Origin: Aquipuribacter sp. SD81
GTDB lineage: Bacteria > Actinomycetota > Actinomycetes > Actinomycetales > JBBAYJ01
DNA length: 64,000 bases
Reading direction: 5' to 3'
Assembly: GCF_037153975.1 (NCBI RefSeq)
Contig: NZ_JBBAYJ010000009.1
Span: 62,001 to 126,000 of the forward strand
Shown here in pieces: positions 38,750 to 50,771 of the stretch; the stretch's first letter is position 1, and each line of letters begins with the position of its first letter. A model generated the notes under the pieces. That model saw only the letters and a program-made list of their open reading frames with translations. It did not search any database and was not told the origin of the DNA. The translations under genes and the position numbers were made by a program.

Positions 38750-39781
38750 GTGCTCGGGGACAACTGGCCTGCCCGCCCGCGACCGTCCCGCCGGGACGTG
38801 CTCGCCCTGCTGGGGGCCGGCGCGGGTGCCGCCGCGCTCGCCGGCTGCGGTGGTGACGAGGGCGCGGCCGCCCCGACCGCGGCGGCGGGCACCGTCGCGG
38901 GCAGCGCGTTCGACGGCGAGACGATCCGGGTCGCGACGTTCACCAACAACCACGCCGCCGCGCCGCTGTTCTGGCCGCGCTTCGCCCCGGAGGGCCTGAC
39001 GGTCGAGGTGCAGACGCTCAGCAGCGGCACCGACATGAACGTCGCCCTCGAGAACGGTGACCTCGACTTCGCGCTGTTCGGCCTCGTCAACGGGTTCATC
39101 CAGCACGAGGAGGGCATCGGCTCGAAGATCGTCGCGATGGGCGCGGAGAAGGGTGCCTCGCTCGTCGTGCCCGCGGACTTCGACGGCGAGGACGTCGCGG
39201 CGCTCGCGGGCCGTCGCATCGGCTGGCAGGGCCCGGCGTTCCAGTACCTGCTCCTGCTGGAGCTGCTCGAGGCCGCTGGCCTCGACCCCGACAGCGACGT
39301 CGAGCTCGTGAGCGTCGACTGGAACGACATGCCCGCCGCGCTCGCCGCCGGCGACGTCGACGCCTACATGGGCACCGAGCCGAACCCGTCCCGCTCGGTC
39401 GCCGACGGCACCGGCCGGCGGCTGGTCGACCCGTACGACACGCCCGCCGGGTCCCTCAACAGCGCGATCTGGGCCTCGCGCAGCGTGCTGGACCGACCCG
39501 ACCTGCTGAAGGCGGCCTCCGCGATGCAGGTCGCGGCCGCGGACCACCTGTCCCCGGGCGGACGCAACGACCAGGAGGTCTGGCGGGAGCTCACCGTCGA
39601 CGGCTTCGGCTACGAGGAGGCGGTGTACGAGGCGCTGCTGGACAACGTCGGCGCCGTCGGTCGCTTCGACGAGGAGTGGCAGGAGCAGGCCTTCGCCCAG
39701 GCGGAGCGCATGGTCGACCTCGGCCTGCTGCAGCAGGTCCCGGAGCCGGACGACGTCCTGCAGCTGGACAACCAGGTGTGA
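38750..39781 (+). CDS. ABC substrate-binding lipoprotein, NMT1/THI5-like, Tat signal
   Basis: 343 residues. SRRDVLALLGAGAGAAALAGC combines a twin-arginine motif with a lipobox, so the receptor is exported folded and lipid-anchored. The body has the NMT1/SsuA fold pattern (VALENGDLDFALFGLVNGFI, RIGWQGPAFQYLLLLELLEAAGL, ALAAGDVDAYMGTEPNPSR). The ligand is unknown; riboflavin or thiamine precursors, sulfonates and similar small molecules are options. I found no TPP or FMN riboswitch upstream. The next two genes overlap it and each other. Confidence 0.87.
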   Translation: MLGDNWPARPRPSRRDVLALLGAGAGAAALAGCGGDEGAAAPTAAAGTVAGSAFDGETIRVATFTNNHAAAPLFWPRFAPEGLTVEVQTLSSGTDMNVALENGDLDFALFGLVNGFIQHEEGIGSKIVAMGAEKGASLVVPADFDGEDVAALAGRRIGWQGPAFQYLLLLELLEAAGLDPDSDVELVSVDWNDMPAALAAGDVDAYMGTEPNPSRSVADGTGRRLVDPYDTPAGSLNSAIWASRSVLDRPDLLKAASAMQVAAADHLSPGGRNDQEVWRELTVDGFGYEEAVYEALLDNVGAVGRFDEEWQEQAFAQAERMVDLGLLQQVPEPDDVLQLDNQV

Positions 39782-40722
39782 GCAGGCCCGTGCCGCAGCC
39801 GCCCGTCCCGCCGAGCGGCGCACCCCGGGCGCCCGCCGAGGCCGGCACGCGCGCACCGGCGGGGGTGCTCGCCCCGGCGGCCGCGACCGCCGCTCCGCGC
39901 AGGCGCCGGCTCCGGCCCACCCGCTCGCTGCCCGGCCGGCTCGTGCTCGCGACGGTCGTGCCGCTCGCGCTGCTCGCGCTGTGGCAGGGGCTCGGCAGCC
40001 TCGGCGCGCTGCAGGTGTTCGTGCCGACGCCGACCGAGGTGGCGGTCGCCTTCGTCCGCTTCCTCGACCCGACCGCCGCCTCGGCGTCGTCGTTGCCCGG
40101 CACCGTCGGCTTCGACGGGGAGGGCTGGGGCCACATCGGCGCGAGCGTGTGGCTGCTCGTGTCCAGCTACGTCGTGGCCGTCGCGATCGGCGTCCCGACG
40201 GGCGTCGCGCTGGCGCTCTCGCCGCTGTTCCGCGCGCTCACGGACCCGATGGTGCAGGCGCTGCGCGCCATCCCGATCTTCGCGTGGCTGCCGCTCGCGA
40301 TCGTGTGGTTCGGCCTCGGGACGGGCCCTGCCCGCTTCCTCGTCGTGGTCGGCGCCGTCTTCCCGATCCTCGTCGCGACGGCCGACGCGGTCGCCCGCGT
40401 GCCGCGCGGCTGGGTGGAGACCGCCCGTGTCCTGGGCACGCCCCGGCGCGCGCTGGTCCGCCGGGTGCACCTGCCCGCGGCGCTGCCCGGCATCGTCGTC
40501 GGGCTGCGGCTGGGCGTGTCGCTCGGCTGGATGAGCGTCATCGTCGGCGAGCTCACGACGACCCGCGGCGCCGGGGTCGGCGCGATGATGCAGGTCGCCC
40601 GGCAGACCGGCCGTCTCGACGAGATCGTCGTCGGCATGGTGTGCTTCGCCGTCCTCGGCCTGCTCAGCGACATGCTGCTGCGGGCAGCGAGCGCCCCGTG
40701 GACGCGCTGGGCGCGCGCGTGA
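39778..40722 (+). CDS. ABC transporter permease (SsuC-like)
   Basis: 314 residues with a Pro/Ala-rich cytoplasmic N-terminus of about 60 residues and about six membrane segments. The ATPase-docking loop reads TARVLGTPRRALVRRVHLPA. GTG 39778 overlaps the receptor stop (GTGA), which fixes the start even though the frame is open upstream. Confidence 0.9.
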   Translation: MSRPVPQPPVPPSGAPRAPAEAGTRAPAGVLAPAAATAAPRRRRLRPTRSLPGRLVLATVVPLALLALWQGLGSLGALQVFVPTPTEVAVAFVRFLDPTAASASSLPGTVGFDGEGWGHIGASVWLLVSSYVVAVAIGVPTGVALALSPLFRALTDPMVQALRAIPIFAWLPLAIVWFGLGTGPARFLVVVGAVFPILVATADAVARVPRGWVETARVLGTPRRALVRRVHLPAALPGIVVGLRLGVSLGWMSVIVGELTTTRGAGVGAMMQVARQTGRLDEIVVGMVCFAVLGLLSDMLLRAASAPWTRWARA

Positions 40723-41513
40723 GCGGCGCCCGCGTCGAGGTCGACGGCCTCACGGTCGCCTACCGCGCGTCGGCGCGCGCCCGCCGTCGCGGCGAGCCCG
40801 ACCTGCTCGTCCTCGACGACGTCACCCTCACCGCGGAGCCCGGCGAGGTGCTCGCCGTCCTCGGTCCGAGCGGGTGCGGCAAGTCGACGCTGCTGCGGGC
40901 GCTCGCGGGCCTGCTCACCACCGACGACGAGGACGCGGTCGTGCGCGGCGAGGTCCGGCTCGACGGCGAGGTCGTCCGGGGACCGTCGGCGCGACGCGGC
41001 ATGGTCGCTCAGCGCGCGGACCTGTTCGGCTGGCTCGGCGTGCGCGACAACGTGGCGTGGGGGCCGCGCGCCGCCGGCCGGGCCGACGCGCTCGAGGTCG
41101 CCGACCGGCTGCTCGCGGAGACCGGCCTCGACGGCTTCGCCGACGCGCTGCCCGCGCAGCTGTCCGGCGGCATGCGCCAGCGCGCGGCGCTCGCGCAGGT
41201 GCTCGCGAACTCCCCGCCCGTCCTGCTGCTCGACGAGCCGTTCGCCGCGCTCGACGCGCAGAACCGGCTGCGGCTGCAGGAGTGGCTGCGCGAGCTGCTG
41301 CGCAGGCACGGCCCGACCGTCGTGCTCGTCACCCACGACGTCGACGAGGCGCTGCTGCTCGGCGACCGGCTCGCGCTGCTGACGTCCCGGCCGTCGACCG
41401 TCGCCGAGGTGCTGAGCGTCGACCTCGGCGACATGCGCGGGCGCTCGACCATGACGGACCGCGCGTTCGTCGCGCTCAAGCAGCGGGTGCTGCAGCAGGT
41501 GATGGACGCGTAG
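40719..41513 (+). CDS. ABC transporter ATPase (SsuB-like)
   Basis: 264 residues. Walker A GPSGCGKST near residue 48, signature LSGGMRQR near 147, Walker B PVLLLDEPFAALDAQ near 167, and His switch in LVTHDVDEALLL. GTG 40719 overlaps the permease stop. It completes a receptor-permease-ATPase operon whose gene order (reversed relative to the riboswitch-controlled system at 8.4 kb) shows that it is a separate transporter, not a duplicate. Confidence 0.92.
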   Translation: MSGARVEVDGLTVAYRASARARRRGEPDLLVLDDVTLTAEPGEVLAVLGPSGCGKSTLLRALAGLLTTDDEDAVVRGEVRLDGEVVRGPSARRGMVAQRADLFGWLGVRDNVAWGPRAAGRADALEVADRLLAETGLDGFADALPAQLSGGMRQRAALAQVLANSPPVLLLDEPFAALDAQNRLRLQEWLRELLRRHGPTVVLVTHDVDEALLLGDRLALLTSRPSTVAEVLSVDLGDMRGRSTMTDRAFVALKQRVLQQVMDA

Positions 41514-41557
41514 GTCGGCCTCCCACGCCTGCCGTCCCGCGAGCGGTTGCCGCGCCG

Positions 41558-41581
41558 CCCGCACGGGTACCCGAGTGCGGG
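41558..41581 (+). terminator. hairpin after the second ABC operon
   Basis: CCCGCAC (41558-41564) pairs perfectly with GTGCGGG (41575-41581). The loop contains GGGTACCC, itself a palindrome. It lies 44 bases after the ATPase stop and lacks a T-run. Confidence 0.5.
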
Positions 41582-41601
41582 GGGCTACCGAAGGGAACGA
41601 C

Positions 41602-42096
41602 ATGACGGACGACGACGGCCGCGCCACCGTGGTTGAGCTCATCGGGCGGGCCCGCACGGCCATGCTCACGACCACGACGCCGGGCGGTGACCGGGTGAGC
41701 CGGCCGATGGCCGTGCAGGACGCCGAGTTCGACGGCGACCTGTGGTTCTTCACCTACGACGACTCCGACAAGGCCCGTCAGATCGAGGCCGAGCCGCGGG
41801 TCAACGTGTCGCTGGCGAACGACGGCGACAGCGAGTGGACGTCGATCTCCGGCACCGCCGAGGTCGTCCACGACCGGGCGAAGGCGGAGGAGCTGTGGGC
41901 GAAGCCGCTGGAGGCGTGGTTCCCCGACGGCCTGGCCACGCCCGGGCTCGCGCTCATCAAGGTCCACGCGGACACCGCGGAGTACTGGGACGCCTCGGAG
42001 AGCAAGGTCAAGCAGCTCCTCGGCATGGTCAAGGCGATCCGCCACGACGACCCCGACGCGTTCCCCGCCGAGAACCGCACCGTCGACCTGCCGTAG
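41602..42096 (+). CDS. pyridoxamine 5'-phosphate oxidase-like flavoprotein
   Basis: 164-residue split-barrel protein of the general stress protein 26/PPOX-like group, which binds FMN or F420. Matching segments are ARTAMLTTTTPGGDRVSRPM, GDLWFFTYDDSDKARQIEAE, RVNVSLAN, and WFPDGLATPGLALIKVHAD with the usual WFPDGLDDP-like turn. ATG 41602 follows AAGGGAA; an earlier GTG-type start would only add nine residues. Substrate unknown. Confidence 0.88.
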   Translation: MTDDDGRATVVELIGRARTAMLTTTTPGGDRVSRPMAVQDAEFDGDLWFFTYDDSDKARQIEAEPRVNVSLANDGDSEWTSISGTAEVVHDRAKAEELWAKPLEAWFPDGLATPGLALIKVHADTAEYWDASESKVKQLLGMVKAIRHDDPDAFPAENRTVDLP

Positions 42097-42210
42097 CCCG
42101 CGCCGGGGGCGGCCGGTAGATCACCAGCGCTGGCCGTCCCCGGACCGACCCACCATGCTGGGCGGCGAGGGGGTGTGTGCGGGAACAGGCCCCTGGTCAG
42201 GAGGAGCACC

Positions 42211-43683
42211 TTGCCCAGCGGTCAGTACGACTTCGTGGTCGTGGCCAACCGGCTGCCCGTCGACAAGGTCGGCACGACCGACGACGGGGAGCCGCTGTAC
42301 GAGACGTCGCCCGGGGGGCTCGTCACCGCGCTCGCGCCGGTCATGCGGTCGCAGCACGGGGCGTGGGTCGGCTGGGCCGGCGCGCCCGACGAGTCCGGCG
42401 ACGCGTTCGACTCCGACGGCATGCACCTGGTGCCGGTCGAGCTGAGCGGGCAGGACGTCGAGGACTACTACGAGGGCATGAGCAACGGCACGCTGTGGCC
42501 GCTGTTCCACGACGTCATCGCCGCGCCGGAGTACCACCGGCACTGGTGGGACGCCTACGTGCGCGTCAACCGCCGCTTCGCCGAGGCCGCGGCCGCGCAG
42601 GCCGACTCCGGCGCCACGGTGTGGGTGCAGGACTACCAGCTGCTGCTCGTGCCGGCCATGCTGCGCGAGCAGCGCCCGGACCTGCGCATCGGCTTCTTCA
42701 ACCACATCCCGTTCCCGGGGTACGAGATCTTCAGCCAGCTGCCGTGGCGGCGGCAGGTCATCGAGGGCGTGCTCGGGTCCGACCTCGTGGGGTTCCAGCG
42801 CCGCTCCGACGCGACGAACTTCCTCCGCGCGTGCCGGCGCGCCGCGGGCGCCACCACGCGCGGCTCGAGCGTGCACGTCGGGCACGGCGGCGAGGGCGAC
42901 GGGCACCGGGCGGTCCGCGCGGCCGCCTTCCCCATCTCGATCGACGCGCGGTCGTTCGAGGAGCTCGCGAGCGACTCCGCCGTGGTGGCGCGGGCCGCGG
43001 AGGTCCGCAAGGAGCTCGGCGACCCCGACCTCGTGCTGCTCGGCGTCGACCGCCTCGACTACACCAAGGGCATCCGCCACCGGCTCAGCATCTTCAAGGA
43101 GCTCATCGAGGACGGCGCCCTCGGCGACAAGCAGGTCGTCCTCGTGCAGGTCGCGAGCCCGTCGCGGGAGCGGGTCAAGGCGTACTCCGACCTGCGCGAC
43201 GAGGTGGAGCTCATCGTCGGGCGCCTCAACGGCGACCACGGCACGGTCGGCTGGCAGCCGGTGCACTACCTGCACCAGTCGTTCCCTCGCAACGAGATGG
43301 CCGCGCTGTACCTCGCGGCCGACGTCATGCTCGTGACCGCCCTGCGCGACGGCATGAACCTCGTGGCCAAGGAGTACGTGGCCGCCCGCCACGACGACGA
43401 CGGTGTGCTCGTGCTCAGCGAGTTCGCGGGCGCCGCCGACGAGCTCGCGCAGGCGGTGCTCGTCAACCCCCACGACATCGACGGCACCAAGGCCGCCATC
43501 ACCCGCGCCGCGTCCATGTCGCGGGAGGAGCGGCGCCGCCGCATGCGCGCGCTGCGCCGGCGGGTCAAGGAGCACGACGTCGAGCGCTGGGCGCAGGAAT
43601 TCCTCGGCTCCCTGCAGGGCCGGGTCGGCGCCCGGGACGGCGGGTCGGGCATCGAGAGCGGGTCGGGGGAGCGCGAGCGGTGA
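42211..43683 (+). CDS. otsA: trehalose-6-phosphate synthase
   Basis: 490-residue GT20 glycosyltransferase that joins UDP- or GDP-glucose to glucose 6-phosphate. [12 protein letters not shown] starts the domain; [45 protein letters not shown] and [14 protein letters not shown] follow. The chosen start is TTG 42211: AGGAGGAG lies four bases upstream and the frame then begins right at the family N-terminus. An ATG 12 codons earlier lacks a ribosome site. Coupled to otsB by a GTGA overlap. Confidence 0.93.
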   Translation: MPSGQYDFVVVANRLPVDKVGTTDDGEPLYETSPGGLVTALAPVMRSQHGAWVGWAGAPDESGDAFDSDGMHLVPVELSGQDVEDYYEGMSNGTLWPLFHDVIAAPEYHRHWWDAYVRVNRRFAEAAAAQADSGATVWVQDYQLLLVPAMLREQRPDLRIGFFNHIPFPGYEIFSQLPWRRQVIEGVLGSDLVGFQRRSDATNFLRACRRAAGATTRGSSVHVGHGGEGDGHRAVRAAAFPISIDARSFEELASDSAVVARAAEVRKELGDPDLVLLGVDRLDYTKGIRHRLSIFKELIEDGALGDKQVVLVQVASPSRERVKAYSDLRDEVELIVGRLNGDHGTVGWQPVHYLHQSFPRNEMAALYLAADVMLVTALRDGMNLVAKEYVAARHDDDGVLVLSEFAGAADELAQAVLVNPHDIDGTKAAITRAASMSREERRRRMRALRRRVKEHDVERWAQEFLGSLQGRVGARDGGSGIESGSGERER

Positions 43684-44450
43684 GCGTGCCCGACGGTCTC
43701 GGCCCCGCGCTGGAGGCCTTCGCCGCTCGCCGCCCGCTGCTCGTCGCCCTCGACTTCGACGGCGTGTGCGCGCCCCTGGTCGACGACCCGTCGACCTCGC
43801 GGGCGCTGCCGGGGACGGCGGAGGCGGTCGACGCCCTCGTCGGGCTCGACGGCGTGACCGTCGCCTTCGTCTCGGGTCGGTCCCTCGAGAGCCTCGCGGC
43901 GGTGTCGGGCTCGCCCGCCGGGGTCGTGCTCGTGGGCGGGCACGGTGCGGAGACCGGCGACGACGTCGACCTGCCGCCGGAGGCCGCCGACCTGCTCGCG
44001 CGGGCGCTGGTGGCGGTGCAGGAGGCGGTCGACGGGGTGCCGGGCGCATCGGCGGAGCACAAGCCCACGACGGTCGTGCTGCACACTCGGCTCGCCTCGG
44101 ACGAGGACACCGAGCGCGTGCAGCAGGTCGTGTTCGACGGCCCGGCAGCGTGGGACGGCGTGCACGTGCGGACCGGGCACGACGTGGTCGAGCTGTCGGT
44201 CGTCGCGGCCGACAAGGGCCAGGCCGTCCAGGTGCTCGCCGAGCAGCACGGGGCCGAGGCCACGCTGTACGCCGGCGACGACGTGACCGACGAGGACGCG
44301 TTCGCCGTGCTGGATGAGGCCAGGGGAGATGTCGGCGTCAAGGTCGGCGACGGGGAGACCCGGGCGCGGTGGCGGGTCGACTCGCCGGAGGACGTGACCG
44401 AGGTGCTCCAAGAGCTCGTGGGTCTGCTGCGCGGAGCAGATCGGGCGTAA
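43680..44450 (+). CDS. otsB: trehalose-6-phosphate phosphatase
   Basis: 256-residue HAD hydrolase that converts trehalose 6-phosphate to trehalose. Motif I is [10 protein letters not shown] with the nucleophilic Asp, motif [10 protein letters not shown], the basic residue comes in [10 protein letters not shown], and motif IV is [12 protein letters not shown]. The GTG overlaps the otsA stop by four bases. Trehalose is a common osmotic and desiccation protectant in this phylum. Confidence 0.92.
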   Translation: MSVPDGLGPALEAFAARRPLLVALDFDGVCAPLVDDPSTSRALPGTAEAVDALVGLDGVTVAFVSGRSLESLAAVSGSPAGVVLVGGHGAETGDDVDLPPEAADLLARALVAVQEAVDGVPGASAEHKPTTVVLHTRLASDEDTERVQQVVFDGPAAWDGVHVRTGHDVVELSVVAADKGQAVQVLAEQHGAEATLYAGDDVTDEDAFAVLDEARGDVGVKVGDGETRARWRVDSPEDVTEVLQELVGLLRGADRA

Positions 44451-44460
44451 GGTCGCGGAG

Positions 44461-44910
44461 GTGGACAACGACGCCCGTGCCGCCCTGGACCTGCTGCTGA
44501 GCGAGTCGCAGATCACGCGCCTCGTCCACGAGTACTGCCACGGCGTCGACAAGCGCGATGCCGACCGGTTCATGGCGGTGTGGTCGCACGACGCGGTGTG
44601 GCAGGTCGGGCCGGAGCAGGTGTTCCGCGGCCACGACGCGATCCTCGACGCGGCCAAGCGCCAGTGGGACGCCTTCGGCCAGATGCACCACTGGAGCGCC
44701 AACCTCGTGCTCGACATCGAGCCCGGCGCCGACCGCGCCACCGGCGAGAGCGACGTCGACGTCACCGTCGAGATGACCGACGGCCGCTGGGTCCGCGGCG
44801 GCGGCTGCTACAAGGACACGTACGTGCGCGAGCACGGCGAGTGGCGGATCAGCCGGCGGGAGGCCGTGGCCCACTTCCACCTGTACGGGGAGAGCGCGGA
44901 CATTCGCTAG
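44461..44910 (+). CDS. SnoaL-like (NTF2 fold) protein
   Basis: 149 residues of the SnoaL_4 type: [38 protein letters not shown] and [12 protein letters not shown] are typical. Members act as dehydratases, isomerases or ring hydroxylase partners, so no specific reaction is assigned. The start follows the otsB stop by 10 bases. TAAGGT seven bases before GTG 44461 could be a leaderless -10. Confidence 0.85.
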   Translation: MDNDARAALDLLLSESQITRLVHEYCHGVDKRDADRFMAVWSHDAVWQVGPEQVFRGHDAILDAAKRQWDAFGQMHHWSANLVLDIEPGADRATGESDVDVTVEMTDGRWVRGGGCYKDTYVREHGEWRISRREAVAHFHLYGESADIR

Positions 44911-45134
44911 CTCGACCGACTGCGTCGCATTGCGATGACAGCCACGACGACAGCCGTCGCTGTAGCGATGAGGAACGGCACCTCGTAGCCGTACCACGGC
45001 ACGCGCAGACCCAGCGTCGTGAAGTTGCCGCGAGCGTCGCCGTGAGTCGGCCAGGTGAGAAAGAAGGCGGTCACGAACGCCAGACTGGCGACGGTGAGCA
45101 CCAGACCTCGTATCGGCGATCTGCGGGCTCCCAT
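44907..45134 (-). CDS. small membrane protein, 75 aa
   Basis: Two predicted membrane segments (about 10-28 and 50-68) flank a short outside loop, and the ends are basic (MGARR, MRRSRSS). Function unknown. It is convergent with, and overlaps by four bases, the SnoaL-like gene. Confidence 0.55.
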   Translation of the reverse strand: MGARRSPIRGLVLTVASLAFVTAFFLTWPTHGDARGNFTTLGLRVPWYGYEVPFLIATATAVVVAVIAMRRSRSS

Positions 45135-45270
45135 CGACCCAGCATGGCGGAGGCCGCAGATGCATGAGGTTCTTGCCGAGAAAGGCCTCCGTAGAGCTGA
45201 CTTTGAGGACGCGTCTCACGCCAAGATGGGACGCTGCCGCCGCAACACACCGCCCACCCCGGCGCGACAC

Positions 45271-45295
45271 GTCCCAGCCTCTCCGTGGCTGGGAC
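45271..45295. terminator. hairpin GTCCCAGCC/GGCTGGGAC
   Basis: A perfect nine-base-pair stem with a seven-base loop, positioned in the gap downstream of the HEPN-like gene (minus strand). There is no T-run. It may terminate or protect the transcript. Confidence 0.45.
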
Positions 45296-45338
45296 GGGTC
45301 GTCCTTCCCGCCGTGGCAGTCTCCGGTCCGTCCTTCAC

Positions 45339-45356
45339 AGCGGACAAAAGTCCGCT
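45339..45356. terminator. hairpin AGCGGAC/GTCCGCT with AAAA loop
   Basis: A perfect seven-base-pair stem closed by AAAA, 111 bases beyond the HEPN-like gene's stop. The AAAA loop reads TTTT on the minus strand but is not a trailing U-tract. Confidence 0.4.
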
Positions 45357-45466
45357 TCGCGCCCTTGACCGGTTCCTCACGCACCTACACCGTGCACCGT
45401 GGGAAAGGACGCACCGCCTGGTCCGACACCGTGCGCACGGCACCGCCACGACGCGTCATTCGCCCT

Positions 45467-46207
45467 CTACGAAGAGGACGAAGCCTCATTGCGCGCGGCG
45501 GCGAGAAAATGAGCGCTTAGCTGATCCCTGGCCCAGCCGTTACCGGCGTAGAGGTCGAACAGATAGAGAAGGTCGCGTGCTGCGTCTAGCGTCTCACGCA
45601 AGTTCTCCGACGTGAAGGTGGACCTACCAACGTGAACAACCCTGTTTCGCTCCTCCACCGCATTGGTCATCAGCGTGCGTACGTACTTCGGTGCGGCAAC
45701 CCGTCGACCGTCCAGATCATTTCGCGCGGGCAGCGTCGGCAAGTAGTCCTTGAGCATTCTGACGAGTGGGGGCGATGGCACGTTTTCCACCATCCAGGAA
45801 GCGTCCGGAATGAGATCACCCACCAGCGCCTTGAAGCCGGCCTCTACCGCTGCAAGTCCAATCACGAGCGCGCTGCGGGGATTCTGAAGCGCTACGTCCT
45901 GGGCTTCGCGCAGCAACTGGTGTGCTAGTGGCTCACCCGTTCCTGTGTCCAGAATCTGCTGTGCGGCCTGCCGTGTGGAATCGATGAGGCGGAACGAACG
46001 GGCTTGGCGAACAGTCGCCGATGCTTGTAGCGGAACCTCCTGCCATCTGCCTCGGTCGAGGGACCAATGCGAATCAATGAAAGCATAGGGACTATGCGGA
46101 GAGTCGTACCCGAAACGCCAGCGGAGACCTTCCAGAACACGTTTGCATGCCATATGGGAAGAACTTCGTAGGCCGTAGTAGAAGTCCTGTACATCCTTGC
46201 TGCTCAT
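45467..46207 (-). CDS. HEPN-like protein with RX4H motif, 246 aa
   Basis: An all-helical protein by composition. The second half reads NPRSALVIGLAAVEAGFKAL near residue 109 and then AVEERNRVVH, giving R187-N-x3-H192. This RX4H arrangement, with Asn after Arg, is the catalytic signature of HEPN ribonucleases, which often act in toxin-antitoxin or anti-phage systems. ATG 46207 is used; GTG 46285 would add 26 residues without family support. The gene is less GC-rich than its neighbours, suggesting transfer. No antitoxin (MNT) partner is evident. Confidence 0.65.
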   Translation of the reverse strand: MSSKDVQDFYYGLRSSSHMACKRVLEGLRWRFGYDSPHSPYAFIDSHWSLDRGRWQEVPLQASATVRQARSFRLIDSTRQAAQQILDTGTGEPLAHQLLREAQDVALQNPRSALVIGLAAVEAGFKALVGDLIPDASWMVENVPSPPLVRMLKDYLPTLPARNDLDGRRVAAPKYVRTLMTNAVEERNRVVHVGRSTFTSENLRETLDAARDLLYLFDLYAGNGWARDQLSAHFLAAARNEASSSS

Positions 46208-46245
46208 AGTGCGGTGGCGCGTCCGGCTGAAAGGGGTCGGCCCGG

Positions 46246-46476
46246 TTATCCTCCCGCCATCGGTCCATCCACTCTTGCAACGCACTCACGACTCGTGGCC
46301 GCACCCGCGGACACGCCCTCGAGTAGGGCAACCTTCGTACTAGGGGAGCGGGGGTGCTGAGCGTCCGATAGTGAAACGTAGCATTCGTCGAAAGTCAGGT
46401 GAATCATCTCGCCGCGAGCGATGTGAATTCCGCGCACGCTTAGGCGTGTCCTGACGTACACCGTCTGACTTGGCAC
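46246..46476 (-). CDS. hypothetical small protein, 76 aa (doubtful)
   Basis: An open frame 38 bases upstream of the HEPN-like gene's ATG and in the same direction, so it could be the first gene of a pair. It has no recognisable motif and no clear ribosome site (GTG start). It is kept because the gap is otherwise unexplained. Confidence 0.3.
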   Translation of the reverse strand: MPSQTVYVRTRLSVRGIHIARGEMIHLTFDECYVSLSDAQHPRSPSTKVALLEGVSAGAATSRECVARVDGPMAGG

Positions 46477-46538
46477 GCCAAGAACCTAGTCAGGGCGAGC
46501 AAGCCCCATAGGGGTGTTTTGAGAACTGGTCGGGTTGC

Positions 46539-46748
46539 TCAGGTCAGATGCGCCCTACCCTGTTGCCAACGTCGAGCGCGTCTCCCTGTCGCTCTCCGCG
46601 ACGTGACGTGCCACGCGCGGCACTCGTCGCACGGGTGGATCGCACGCGGCGCCCGACCGCCGGCGCTCAGCTTGGCCGTGCGGATGGCTCTGAGTGCGAG
46701 GTACGCGGCCCGGGCGGTGGGGTAAGAAATCTTGCTGCAAGACGGCAC
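46539..46748 (-). CDS. small zinc-ribbon-like protein (CxxCxxWHVTS)
   Basis: 69 residues. The pattern AYLALRAIR followed by IHPCDECRAWHVTSRR matches short actinobacterial and phage proteins with a CxxCxxWHLTS end, often found in accessory regions. The paired Cys and the His could bind zinc with partner residues. GGAG lies eight bases before GTG 46748. It is upstream of the HEPN-like gene in the same direction. Confidence 0.6.
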   Translation of the reverse strand: MPSCSKISYPTARAAYLALRAIRTAKLSAGGRAPRAIHPCDECRAWHVTSRRATGRRARRWQQGRAHLT

Positions 46749-46885
46749 GGCGGAGCTCCGGAGTACGGAGCACGCGCCCGGCCAACATCCGGGTCCGTGC
46801 CTGGGCCTGCCTCATATGCGCGGCGCCGGGGCGGCTGATGCCAGGACCTGGAAAGCCTAGCGTCGCGCGTCAGAACCTTCAGGTG

Positions 46886-50410
<3,525 letters not shown>

Positions 50411-50428
50411 CGGACGCCCGCGCCGTAC

Positions 50429-50641
50429 GTCGGCAGAATGTCGACTTACGCGCCGTGTGTCGACAGGAACGCAGACGTACGCGCCATGTGTCGGCAGGAA
50501 TGTCGACTTACGCGCCGTGTGTCGACAGGAACGTCGTCGTACGCGGCGGGCGTCGGCAGGAACGCAGACGTACGCGGCGTACGTCGACAGGAACGCCGAC
50601 GTACGCGCGCCGTTCGTCGACAGGAATGTCGCGCAGGTACG
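50429..50641. repeat. 31-bp tandem repeat array C (7 units, inverted)
   Basis: Units begin at 50429, 50459, 50490, 50521, 50552, 50583 and 50616. Spacing is 31 bases except for a one-base deletion in the first and a two-base insertion in the sixth. The consensus is close to GTCGACAGGAACGCAGAC plus GTACGCGGCGTAC, the reverse complement of the units in arrays A and B. Copies alternate between GTCGACAGG and GTCGGCAGG. The array fills most of the 361-base gap between sufU and the sugar operon. Confidence 0.9.
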
Positions 50642-50674
50642 CATGTGCGCGCTCACAGTCGTTGAATCGGCAAC

Positions 50675-50690
50675 TGTTAGCGCACCTAAC
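50675..50690. promoter_or_regulatory. candidate LacI-type operator
   Basis: TGTTAGCGCACCTAAC contains the inverted repeat GTTAG-N5-CTAAC and resembles LacI-family sites of the TGTTAGCGCTAACA kind. It lies 45-60 bases upstream of the -35 box of the sugar operon promoter. Confidence 0.5.
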
Positions 50691-50734
50691 GCACGGTGTT
50701 ATGTCTTAGTGACCTAGCAGTTGCAGACTTTTGC

Positions 50735-50764
50735 TTGACCCGTCGCAAAACATCCGCCTAGGTT
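50735..50764 (+). promoter_or_regulatory. sigma-70 type promoter of the sugar operon, leaderless
   Basis: TTGACC (50735-50740) and TAGGTT (50759-50764) are separated by 18 bases. The GTG start at 50772 is seven bases beyond the -10, so transcription and translation probably begin at the same place. No Shine-Dalgarno is present. Confidence 0.65.
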
Positions 50765-50771
50765 CCCCTTC

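Larger units (their letters stand above)
45135..45466. other. intergenic region with two hairpins, no supported gene
   Basis: No convincing gene on either strand: the open frames lack ribosome sites and family patterns. Base composition is clearly less GC-rich than the flanking genes from here to about 46.5 kb. The only structure I see is the pair of hairpins listed separately. Confidence 0.6.

Noticed and set aside
45055-45615. Plus-strand 186-codon frame across the low-GC gap
   Set aside because: It has a weak start and no recognisable motif, and runs antisense into both the small membrane protein and the HEPN-like gene.
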